From DASSQJ01 sp963773655 (GTDB taxonomy: Bacteria > Actinomycetota > Actinomycetes > Actinomycetales > Dermatophilaceae), in NCBI GenBank assembly GCA_963773655.1, contig CAVZBX010000003.1, forward strand, positions 496,001 to 560,000: a stretch of DNA of 64,000 nucleotides, written 5' to 3'. The translations under genes and the position numbers were made by a program. The notes beneath the pieces were generated by a model. That model was not told the DNA's origin. It did not search any database and worked only from the letters and a program-made list of their open reading frames with translations. Below, piece after piece: positions 8,275 through 15,831 of this stretch; position 1 is the first letter of the stretch; every line of letters begins with the position of its first letter.

Positions 8275-8361
8275 CGGAGGATGCGGGATTTGAACCCGCG
8301 AGGGGTTTCATCCCCAACACGATTTCCAATCGTGCGCACTAGGCCACTATGCGAATCCTCC
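8275..8361 (-). tRNA. tRNA-Ser (GGA)
   Basis: The acceptor arms GGAGGAT and ATCCTCC pair, the T arm CGCGGGTTCAAATCCCGC is intact, and the long variable arm (GTTGGGGATGAAACCCCTC region) is typical of serine tRNAs. The anticodon stem CGATT/AATCG brackets GGA, which reads UCC and UCU. A discriminator G is followed by an encoded CCA at 8272-8274. A strong hairpin terminator lies directly downstream. Confidence 0.97.
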
Positions 8362-8470
8362 GCCGAGGAGGGTACCCGAGCGGGGGCCGCGCCCAGAAAT
8401 CCGCGGCGGGCGGAGGGCGCGGGCGCAACCGGCGGTTTGCGTGGCGGTGCCGGGGCCTGTCTACACTCGG

Positions 8471-8567
8471 TGCCGGCACCCCGCGTGGTGGTACCTCACT
8501 GAACTCCCCCAGGGCAGGAATGCAGCAAGGGCAGGTGAGCTCTTCCAGGTACGCGGGGTGTCCTCGT
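8471..8567 (+). ncRNA. ffs: Signal recognition particle RNA, small (4.5S) type
   Basis: The outer helix pairs GGCACCCCGCGT (about 8475-8486) with ACGCGGGGTGTCC (8551-8563). The apical domain carries the conserved internal loops AGGGCAGGAATGCAGCAAGGGCAG, of which the hallmark part is GGCAGGAATGCAGCAAGG (about 8512-8530). This binds Ffh and directs cotranslational membrane targeting. The exact ends are estimated. Position just upstream of dnaX is the usual actinobacterial location. Confidence 0.92.
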
Positions 8568-8620
8568 GTCGGGCCGCCGGGACCGGGGCGACGGGCCGCC
8601 CCCGCGTCGCCCAGGCGGTG

Positions 8621-9451
8621 TCAGCGAACCGGAGCCGCCTGCTCCGGGGCGCACACGCCGCCGCAGCCGCCGGAGCCACAACCGCAGCCGTCCTCCGCCC
8701 CGACCGCCTCCTGCTCGGGCTCGGCGCCGCTCCCGCACGCGCCGCCGCAGCAGCCGCCACCGCACCCGCCGCCGGCAGCGGCCTCCTCGGGCTCGGTGCC
8801 CTGCAGGTCCCAGACCTGGCGGATGGCGCGCAGCATCATCTCGACCGGCTGGGCGCCGGTGAGCCCGTACTTCTGGTCGAGGACGAACGTCGGGACCGAC
8901 GTGATCCCTATCTGGGTGGCGAGCGCCTCGTCGGTGCGCACGTCGATGCCGAAGTCGTCGGAGCCGAGCAGGTCCCTCACGGCGGCCTCCTCGAGCCCCG
9001 CCTCGGTGCCGAGCCGCACGAGGGTGTCGTGGTCGCCGAGCGCCTCGCCCTCCGTGTACCAGGCCCGCATCACCCGGGTGGTCACCTCGTCCTCGCGTCC
9101 GAGCGAACGGGCGAGGTGGATGAGCCGGTGTGCGTCGTAGGAGCTGCCGCCGACGAGCCGCTCCCACTGGAGGTCCAGGCCCACGGCGGCGGCGTCCTGC
9201 GCCATCAGCTCGTGCTGGGCACGGGCCTGCTCGGGCGTGGTGCCGTACCTCTCGGCGATCCGGTCCAGGTGTGGGGAGTCGTCGACGGGCAGAGCGCCGC
9301 GGTCGAGCTCGAAGCTGTGCCAGACCACGCCCACCTCGTCGGCGTGTTCGAACTCCTCGAGGGCCAGCTCGAGGTGGCGGCGGCCGAGGTGGCAGAAGGG
9401 GCAGACCAGGTCGGACCAGACGTCGATGCGCACCCCAGCAGGGTAGGTCAC
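8621..9451 (-). CDS. DsbA-family oxidoreductase (FrnE-like) with Cys/Gly-rich tail
   Basis: The 276-residue protein has a thioredoxin-fold DsbA domain with the active-site CPFC at about residues 18-21 (SDLVCPFCHLGRR) and the cis-proline TSVPTFVLD near residue 190. It lacks a signal peptide, so like FrnE it is probably a cytoplasmic dithiol oxidoreductase or isomerase. The final 55 residues are unusual: two clusters, GGGCGGGCCGGACGSG and DGCGCGSGGCGGVC, hold nine cysteines among glycines and could bind metal. GTG 9451 is used as start; GTG 9433 is also possible. The gene lies between ffs and dnaX on the opposite strand. Confidence 0.85.
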   Translation of the reverse strand: MTYPAGVRIDVWSDLVCPFCHLGRRHLELALEEFEHADEVGVVWHSFELDRGALPVDDSPHLDRIAERYGTTPEQARAQHELMAQDAAAVGLDLQWERLVGGSSYDAHRLIHLARSLGREDEVTTRVMRAWYTEGEALGDHDTLVRLGTEAGLEEAAVRDLLGSDDFGIDVRTDEALATQIGITSVPTFVLDQKYGLTGAQPVEMMLRAIRQVWDLQGTEPEEAAAGGGCGGGCCGGACGSGAEPEQEAVGAEDGCGCGSGGCGGVCAPEQAAPVR

Positions 9452-9606
9452 GACAGGGACACCCCGGGCGCAGGCGATCGCGGGGGCCCCGGGCCGCGTC
9501 CCACCCCGGCCCGGGAGCCCGGGGCAGCAGGGGCCCGCTGCCGGGCCCGTCCACCCGGGTGGGCTCGCGCTGCCGGGTGTCCGGCATCGGCACTAGGGTC
9601 GGGGAG

Positions 9607-11755
9607 GTGAGCACCGCCCTGTACCGCCGGTACCGGCCCGAGACGTTCGGCGACGTCATCGGGCAGGAGCACGTGACCGAGCCGCTGATGCAGGCGCTGC
9701 GCACCGGGCGGGTCAACCACGCGTACCTGTTCTCCGGGCCGCGAGGCTGCGGAAAGACCACGAGCGCCCGCATCCTCGCGCGCTGCCTCAACTGCGAGCA
9801 GGGCCCCACCCCCGAGCCGTGCGGGGTGTGCGACTCGTGCGTGGCCCTGGCCCGTGGTGGCGCCGGCACCGTCGACGTCATCGAGATCGACGCCGCCAGC
9901 CACGGTGGTGTCGACGATGCCCGTGACCTGCGCGAACGAGCCTCCTACGGCCCGGCGCAGAGTCGGTACAAGGTCTACATCATCGACGAGGCGCACATGG
10001 TGACGGCGCAGGGCTTCAACGCGCTGCTCAAGATCGTCGAGGAGCCTCCGGAGCACGTGAAGTTCATCTTCGCGACCACCGAGCCCGACAAGGTCATCGG
10101 CACGATCCGTTCACGCACCCACCACTACCCGTTCCGCCTGGTCCCGCCCGCCCCGCTCCACGAGTACATGGAGCAGCTGTGCGCGAAGGAGGGGGTGGCC
10201 GTGGCGCCCGGCGTGCTCTCGTTCGTGGTCCGGGCAGGTGGCGGCTCGGTCCGCGACTCCCTGTCGGTCCTCGACCAGCTCATCGCCGGGTCCGGACCGG
10301 AGGGCCTCACGTACGAGTCGGCCGCCGCCCTCCTGGGGTTCACCGACGGCGAGCTGCTCGACGCCACCGTCGAGGCATTCGCGGCCGGCGACGCGGCCGC
10401 CGTCTTCCGCTCGATCGACCGGGTCGTCGAGACCGGGCTCGACCCGCGCCGCTTCGTCGAGGACCTGCTCGAGCGCCTCCGCGACCTCATCGTCGTCGCC
10501 GCCGTGCAGGAGGGTGCGAGCCGGGTGCTGCGGCAGCTGCCCGAGGACCAGGTGGAGCGGATGCGCAGCCAGGCCGCCGCCTTCGGCGCCGGCGCGCTCT
10601 CCCGGGCCGCCGACGTCGCCAACGCCGGGCTCACCGAGATGACCGGCGCCACGGCACCGCGGCTCCAGCTCGAGCTCATCGCCGCCCGCATCCTGCTGCC
10701 GGGGGCCGCGGGCGAGGCGGGGTACGCCGCCCGCCTGGACCGCCTGGAGCGGCGGCTCGACGTGGGTGGGGTCCCCAGCGCGGCAGCGGTACCGGCCTTC
10801 GCGCCACCCGCGCCCGCGGCGCCACCCGCGCCCGCGGCGCCAGCCCGCACCGCCCGCGATGCGGCCGGTGCCCGGGGCCGCTCCGGCGCCCGGGGCCGCC
10901 CCGGGGGCGCCGCCGCCGTCCCCGGCGCCGGAGACGCCACCGACGGCCGCGTCTCCGCCCGAGACCGCGGGTGCGCCGGTGGCCCCCCCACCGGCCACCG
11001 AGCGGCCGGGCGCGCGCGGCGAGGGTGCGGCACCCGCCGGGCCGGCACGCCCCGCCGCCGAGCCCGCCGCCCAGGTGCCCGCCGCCGCGGTGCCCGTCGC
11101 ACCCGCCACGCCCGTCGCCAAGGGTCCCGGCGGGCTCGACACCGACGCCCTGCGGCGTTCGTGGCCCGACGTGCTGGCCAAGCTCTTCGAGATGCGGCGC
11201 TCCACGTGGACCTTCGTCTCGCAGAACGCCCAGGTCGCCGACTACGACGGCCAACGGGTGCTGCTCACGATCTCCACCGTCGGCCTCGCCGACACCTTCC
11301 GTCGTGGTCCGCACGCCGAGTACGTGCGCCAGGCGCTCATCGACGTCCTCGGGGTCGACGCCCGCGTCGAGGGCCGCCCGTCCGACGAGCCGCAGCCGCG
11401 CCCGGCCGACCGGGCGGCGGCACCCACGAGCACCGGGCACCCGGCGCCGCCGGAGGCCGGCCCGGGCGCGCCGCCGGCCACCACGGCACCGCCAGCCACC
11501 AGCGCACCGCCGCCGGAGGCCGCGAGCTGGTCCGACGCCCCGCCCCCGCCCGACACCGCCCCGGAATGGGCCGGCCCGATGGACCGTGCCCGCGCCGGCG
11601 TCGCCGAGGAGAGGGAGGAGGCCACCCCCCAGCACGTCGTCGACGACAGCGCGGTGAGCGACGACGACGAGTCGATCGAGGAGCTCTCCGACGTCGGGGT
11701 ACCGGTCGTCGAGCGGATCCTCGGCGGCACGGTCATCGCCGAGGAGGAGCGGTGA
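9607..11755 (+). CDS. dnaX: DNA polymerase III subunit gamma/tau, with an apparent frameshift
   Basis: The clamp-loader ATPase is clear in the first frame. It starts VSTALYRRYRPETFGDVIGQ and has Walker A GPRGCGKTTSAR, a four-Cys zinc module (CLNCEQGPTPEPCGVCDSC), a DEAH-like DEAHMVTAQG and an arginine-finger region GTIRSRTHHYPF. About residue 400 the frame enters a Pro/Ala linker encoded by 18-base repeats (10802-10837). The conserved tau C-terminal domain (SWPDVLAKLFEMRRSTWTF) is then in the +1 frame relative to the N-terminus. One extra base near 10843, or a +1 shift, would restore a continuous protein of about 715 residues. The stop overlaps the acyltransferase start. Confidence 0.9.
10802..10837 (+). 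repeat. Two tandem 18-base repeats inside dnaX
   Basis: CGCCACCCGCGCCCGCGG occurs twice in direct succession (10802-10819 and 10820-10837) and begins a third time. It encodes the Pro/Ala linker between the ATPase core and the tau domain, and coincides with the point where the dnaX reading frame breaks. Confidence 0.85.
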
Positions 11756-12450
11756 GCCGCACGGCGTACCGGGTGGGCCACGCCGTCGTCTCGCCCATGG
11801 CCCGGCTGCTCTGGCGGCCCACGATCACCGGCACCGAGAACGTGCCCGGCACCGGCGGGGTCGTCCTCGCCAGCAACCACCTGTCGTTCATCGACTCCTT
11901 CGCGATCCCGATCGTCGCACCCCGCCCGGTCAGCTTCCTCGCCAAGTCCGACTACTTCACCGGCACCGGGGTGGGAGGTGCCCTGCGCCGGGGCTTCTTC
12001 GAGAGCATCGACGCCATCCCCGTCGACCGGCACTCCTCGCGCGCGGCGCAGGAGTCACTCGACGCCGCCCTCGGGGTGCTCCGCGACGGTCGCGCGTTCG
12101 GCATCTACCCCGAGGGCACGCGCTCGCGTGACGGCCGCCTCTACAAGGGGCGCACGGGGGTGGCGTGGCTGGCGCTCACCGCCGGGGTGCCCGTCGTGCC
12201 CGTCGGCCTGCGCGGCACCGACCTGGTGCAGCCCGTGGGCAGCAGGTTCCCGCGGCCCCGGGTGCCGGTGACGGTGCGCTTCGGCGAGCCGATCCGTCCG
12301 GACGCCTACCGCGACCTGCCCGCCGGCAGGGCGCGACGACAGCTCACCGACGAGGTGATGGACGCCATCGCCGCGCTCTCCGGCCAGGAGCGCGCCGACG
12401 GGTACAACGAGCTGCCCCCCGAGTCCACCGGGGCGGCTGTCGGCATCTGA
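11752..12450 (+). CDS. 1-acyl-sn-glycerol-3-phosphate acyltransferase (PlsC-like)
   Basis: The 232-residue protein has the PlsC acyltransferase signatures: the catalytic HX4D in SNHLSFIDSF (about residues 41-50) and the phosphate-binding FGIYPEGTRSRDG near residue 120. The VVPVGLRGTD region is the usual fourth block. Such enzymes transfer acyl groups to lysophospholipids at the membrane; many Actinobacteria carry several paralogues. GTG 11752 overlaps the dnaX stop codon. It is in the same frame as the dnaX N-terminus, so without frameshifting ribosomes would read from dnaX into this gene with no stop. Confidence 0.88.
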   Translation: MSRTAYRVGHAVVSPMARLLWRPTITGTENVPGTGGVVLASNHLSFIDSFAIPIVAPRPVSFLAKSDYFTGTGVGGALRRGFFESIDAIPVDRHSSRAAQESLDAALGVLRDGRAFGIYPEGTRSRDGRLYKGRTGVAWLALTAGVPVVPVGLRGTDLVQPVGSRFPRPRVPVTVRFGEPIRPDAYRDLPAGRARRQLTDEVMDAIAALSGQERADGYNELPPESTGAAVGI

Positions 12451-12507
12451 GGGACCCGCCGCCGCACCACGCCTGCACACTGGAAGCACCCCACGAGAGG
12501 ACTCCCC

Positions 12508-12732
12508 ATGACCACCACCCAGCGCTTCGGCGCGACCGGCCTGACCTGCGGACACTGCGTGCACGCCGTCACCGACGAGCTCACCGCCCTCGACGGCGTC
12601 AACGAGGTCGACGTCGAGCTGGTCGAGGGCGGCACGTCGCTCGTCACCATCACCGGCGACCGTGAGGTCGGCGACGACGAGCTGGCCGCGGCGCTCGACG
12701 AGGCGGGCGACTACCACCTCGTCACCGGCTGA
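12508..12732 (+). CDS. Heavy-metal-associated (CopZ-like) protein
   Basis: This 74-residue protein is a single HMA domain with ferredoxin-like fold. The metal motif is GLTCGHCVHAV at about residues 11-21, a variant of GMTCxxC in which Leu replaces Met. HMA proteins of this size carry Cu(I) to P-type ATPases or regulators. No copper ATPase or csoR is in the window, though a copper-related island lies 27 kb away. It has its own ATG with a GAGAGGA ribosome binding site and sits between the acyltransferase gene and recR. Confidence 0.88.
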   Translation: MTTTQRFGATGLTCGHCVHAVTDELTALDGVNEVDVELVEGGTSLVTITGDREVGDDELAAALDEAGDYHLVTG

Positions 12733-12781
12733 GCGCGCGCCCGGGCCGCGCCGACCCCGCCGAGCACGTAGTCTCGGGGGC

Positions 12782-13384
12782 GTGTACGAAGGCGCGGTCC
12801 AGGACCTCATCGACGAGCTCGGCAGGCTGCCCGGCATCGGGCCCAAGAGCGCCCAGCGGATCGCCTTCCACCTGCTGCAGGCCGACCCCGTCGACGTCGA
12901 GCGACTGACCGTCGCCCTCACCGAGGTCAAGGCCCGGGTGCGCTTCTGCGACCTGTGCTTCAACGTCGCCGAGGCCGAACGCTGCCGCATCTGCGCCGAC
13001 CCGCGCCGCGACGAGCACGCCATCTGCGTGGTGGAGGAGCCCAAGGACGTCGTGGCGATCGAGCGAACCCGCGAGTTCCGTGGCCGCTACCACGTGCTCG
13101 GCGGTGCGATCAGCCCGATCGACGGCATCGGCCCGGAGGACCTGCGGGTGCGCGAGCTCGTCGCCCGGCTCGGCGACGGCACGGTCACCGAGGTCATCAT
13201 CGCCACCGACCCCAACCTCGAGGGCGAGGCCACCGCGAGCTACCTCTCGCGGATGCTGCGCGACATCGGGGTCCAGCGGGTCACCCGGCTGGCGTCCGGG
13301 CTGCCCGTCGGTGGCGACCTCGAGTACGCCGACGAGGTCACCCTCGGCCGGGCCTTCGAGGGACGGAGGCTGATCGATGTCTGA
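12782..13384 (+). CDS. recR: Recombination mediator protein RecR
   Basis: The 200-residue protein is full length for RecR. It has a helix-hairpin-helix LGRLPGIGPKSAQRIAFHLL segment (core LPGIGPKSAQRIAFHLL) at the N-terminus, a C4 zinc finger (CDLCFNVAEAERCRIC) near residues 58-73 and a Toprim domain beginning ICVVEEPKDVVAIERT. RecR works with RecF and RecO to load RecA on gapped DNA. The GTG start matches other RecR N-termini (MYEGAVQDLIDEL). The usual upstream neighbour ybaB is absent here. The 3' end overlaps the DUF5063 gene by eight bases. Confidence 0.97.
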   Translation: MYEGAVQDLIDELGRLPGIGPKSAQRIAFHLLQADPVDVERLTVALTEVKARVRFCDLCFNVAEAERCRICADPRRDEHAICVVEEPKDVVAIERTREFRGRYHVLGGAISPIDGIGPEDLRVRELVARLGDGTVTEVIIATDPNLEGEATASYLSRMLRDIGVQRVTRLASGLPVGGDLEYADEVTLGRAFEGRRLIDV

Positions 13385-13994
13385 CGCCAGCACCCCCGGC
13401 GCCACCCCCGGCCCCGGGCCCGACGTGCCGGGCCGGCCGGACGCCGGCGACTGGACGGTGCTCGGTGAGGAGTCCGCGGCCGACGCCCGGATGTACCTGC
13501 TCACCGTGCGCGAGGTCGCCTCCGGGGAGGCCGCCGACGCCGCCCTGCCGATGCTCCTCCTCGCGCTCTCGCAGGTGCTCGTCATGGGCGCTCGCCTCGG
13601 GGCCGTGGAGGACGTGGTGCCCCACGAGCGGTTCGAGCCCGACCCGGGCCCGGACGTCGAGCTCGACCCGCTCCGGGAGAGCCTCGTCAACCTCTTCGAG
13701 GGCCTCGACGAGTACGCCGACGTCGTCGACCCGCTCACCACGCCCGAGCTCGGCGTCGGGTCGATCTCCGGCGACCTCGTCGCCGTCGCGTCGGCGCTGA
13801 GCCACGGGCTGTCCCACCACGAGGCCGGGCGGCCCGTCGAGGCCCTGTGGTGGTGGCAGTTCAGCTACCTCTCCGACTGGGGCGAGCGGGCCGCGTCGGC
13901 GCTGCGGGCCATCCAGTCGCTGCTCTCGCACGTCCGCCTCGACGCCGACGAGGAGACCGTCGCCGAGGCCGAGTTCGACGCTCTCCACCCGTAG
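13377..13994 (+). CDS. DUF5063 domain-containing protein
   Basis: The 205-residue, acidic, helical protein follows recR with an eight-base overlap, the standard place for DUF5063 proteins in Actinobacteria. After a Pro/Gly-rich N-terminus of about 25 residues, the domain includes SGDLVAVASALSHGLSHHEAGRPVEALWWWQFSY, of which the best-kept part is EALWWWQFSYLSDWGER. No catalytic motif is visible. Its conserved linkage with recR suggests a repair or growth-linked role but the function is unknown. Confidence 0.88.
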   Translation: MSDASTPGATPGPGPDVPGRPDAGDWTVLGEESAADARMYLLTVREVASGEAADAALPMLLLALSQVLVMGARLGAVEDVVPHERFEPDPGPDVELDPLRESLVNLFEGLDEYADVVDPLTTPELGVGSISGDLVAVASALSHGLSHHEAGRPVEALWWWQFSYLSDWGERAASALRAIQSLLSHVRLDADEETVAEAEFDALHP

Positions 13995-14491
13995 CGGTCG
14001 GCCGGCGCGACCAGGCCGGCGCGACTAGGCCGGCGCGACGCTAGGCCGGCGCGCAGCCGGCGCTCCAGCTGCGCCGTCACCCACACCCCGTCGGCCGACT
14101 CGTGGATCGAGATGACGTAGGCCGAGTGCTGCCGCCGACCGTCGTACCAGCCGAGGTAGTGGGCCCGGTAGGTGTACCCGAACACCTCGCCGTGCGCCGT
14201 CACGTTGCCCCGGTCACTGTCGTGGAAGCGCCCGTAGGAGCCGTCGGTGGACGTGTACGTGCCGTCGACCGCAGTGCTCACCGTGCCGGACGGGGCGCCG
14301 GACACCCGTAGCCGCGTCAGGTGCAGGGTGACGTCGGTCGTCTCCCCGGTGCACGGGTTCACCTGTCCCGGCAGGTAGACCTCGTCCTCGATCGGCTGCC
14401 ACGCACCCGCGGCGACGGCGGGAACGGGCGCAACGAGCGTGGCGGCCCCGAGTGCCGCCGCGATGCACATTCCCCTGGCCATGTGTCCCAT
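13865..14491 (-). CDS. Secreted hypothetical protein with an antisense-derived tail
   Basis: The N-terminus (MGHMARGMCIAAALGAATL) and an AVAAGA cleavage-like site near residue 28 form a Sec signal peptide. A GGGGAGGT ribosome binding site supports the ATG at 14491. The mature part is beta-rich (VYLPGQVNPCTGETTDV..., with two or three Cys/Trp-poor strands) and resembles small secreted actinobacterial proteins of unknown function. After about residue 145 the frame runs through the repeats at 14007-14057 and then antisense to the end of the DUF5063 gene for 130 bases. That tail is Ser/Arg-rich and probably not ancestral; the original stop may have been lost. Confidence 0.6.
   Translation of the reverse strand: MGHMARGMCIAAALGAATLVAPVPAVAAGAWQPIEDEVYLPGQVNPCTGETTDVTLHLTRLRVSGAPSGTVSTAVDGTYTSTDGSYGRFHDSDRGNVTAHGEVFGYTYRAHYLGWYDGRRQHSAYVISIHESADGVWVTAQLERRLRAGLASRRPSRAGLVAPADRYGWRASNSASATVSSSASRRTCESSDWMARSADAARSPQSER
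14007..14057. repeat. Short tandem repeats at the convergent gene end
   Basis: AGGCCGGCGCGAC recurs about four times between 14007 and 14057 with spacers of one to three bases. It lies just after the DUF5063 stop codon and inside the 3' part of the opposing secreted-protein frame. Confidence 0.7.
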
Positions 14492-14557
14492 GAGTGACCT
14501 CCCCTCCCACCACGGTCCCCCCGCCGCCGCCGGGTGGTCAATGGCCCGTTCGGGGGG

Positions 14558-15682
14558 TCAGCCCTCGTCCGGGAGCCGACCGGTCTCGACGGCGTCCCTG
14601 ATGGCGTCGCTCGCGTCCCAGTCGTTGGCGTGCATCGCTGCGACGACCTGCCCCCCGCGCACCCAGTACGCCCGGAACTGCCGCTCGTCGAGGCTGCCGT
14701 GCACCACGACCTCGTCGTCGGCGCTCGCGTGCCCGACGTACTCCATCCCGAGGTCGTACTGGTCGGTGAAGAAGTACGGCATCGCGGTGTACTCCTCGTC
14801 GCCTCCCGCGAGGTTGTGGGCAGCCACCTTGGCCTGCTTTATGGCGGTGTCCCAGTGCTCGACCCGGATCCGCCGCCCGAGGCGCGGGTGGGCGTGGTTC
14901 GCGATGTCGCCCACGGCCAGCACGGACGGCGCCGAGGTGCGCAGCCTCGCGTCGACGAGGACGCCGTCGTCGACGTCGAGCCCCGCCGACGCGGCCAGGT
15001 CCACCCGCGGGGTGACACCGATGCCGGCGACGACGAGGTCGGCGCCCTCGAGGTCGGCCGCCGTGACCCCCGCTCCGAGCCGCAGGTCGACGCCGTGCTC
15101 GCGGTGGAGGTCGGCGAAGGTCCGGGCCACGGTGGGGCCGAGCACGCGCTGCAACGGGAGGTCGTCCATCTCGTACAGGGTCACCTCGGCCCCGGCGGTG
15201 CGCGCCGCAGCGGCGGCCTCGAGCCCGATCCAGCCACCGCCGACGACGACGATGCGCCGGCCCTCGGCGAAGGCCTCGCGCAGCCGGTCCGAGTCCTCCT
15301 TGGTGCGCAGGTAGGCGACCGGCGTGCCCGACTGCTCGCCGACGGGCAGGACCCGGGGCTCGGCGCCGGTGGCGAGGAGCAACCCCTCGTAGCGGACGTC
15401 GCCGGCCGAGGTGGAGACGGTGCGGCTCCCGGTGTCCAGGGCGGTCGCCGTGACCCCGAGCCGGAGGTCCACGTCGTGCTCGGCGTACCAGTCGAGCGGG
15501 TGGACCAACGCCTTGTCGAAGGGGGCCTCACCCAACAGGTACGACTTGGACAGCGGTGGCCGCTCGTACGGCGGGTGTTCCTCGGACCCGAGGAGGACCA
15601 CGGGGCCCTCGTACCCCTGCTCGCGCAGCTCGGTGGCGGCGGTGGCTCCGGCGAGCCCTGCTCCGACGATGACGATCGACAT
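14558..15682 (-). CDS. FAD-dependent ferredoxin reductase-like oxidoreductase
   Basis: The 374-residue flavoprotein has an N-terminal FAD dinucleotide-binding motif (VIVGAGLAGATAATELRE, GxGxxG/A), the conserved YERPPLSKSYLLG segment of ferredoxin/rubredoxin reductases, a second NAD-binding motif (VVVGGGWIGLEAAAAAR) near residue 145 and the FAD-ribityl motif VLAVGDIA near residue 265. The family passes electrons from NAD(P)H to ferredoxins of P450s or dioxygenases. No partner gene is adjacent, so its acceptor is unknown. It starts with ATG and appears monocistronic. Confidence 0.88.
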   Translation of the reverse strand: MSIVIVGAGLAGATAATELREQGYEGPVVLLGSEEHPPYERPPLSKSYLLGEAPFDKALVHPLDWYAEHDVDLRLGVTATALDTGSRTVSTSAGDVRYEGLLLATGAEPRVLPVGEQSGTPVAYLRTKEDSDRLREAFAEGRRIVVVGGGWIGLEAAAAARTAGAEVTLYEMDDLPLQRVLGPTVARTFADLHREHGVDLRLGAGVTAADLEGADLVVAGIGVTPRVDLAASAGLDVDDGVLVDARLRTSAPSVLAVGDIANHAHPRLGRRIRVEHWDTAIKQAKVAAHNLAGGDEEYTAMPYFFTDQYDLGMEYVGHASADDEVVVHGSLDERQFRAYWVRGGQVVAAMHANDWDASDAIRDAVETGRLPDEG

Positions 15683-15831
15683 GCCGCGACGGTACGCGGC
15701 CCACCCGCCGGCCGGGAAGTACGGTGCCGGGGCTCGACGCCGCGCCGGTCCCGCGACGTGGCCGACGCGTCCGGTCGAGGGACCGCTCGTTACAGTGGAC
15801 GCCGGTCAGCAACCACGTCCCGGGAGTCACG

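Noticed and set aside
10844..11751. Open dnaX N-terminal frame continuing into the acyltransferase as a fusion protein
   Set aside because: The tau domain is present in the adjacent frame and the in-frame region between is low-complexity Arg/Gly, so a fused protein is very unlikely to be the intended product.
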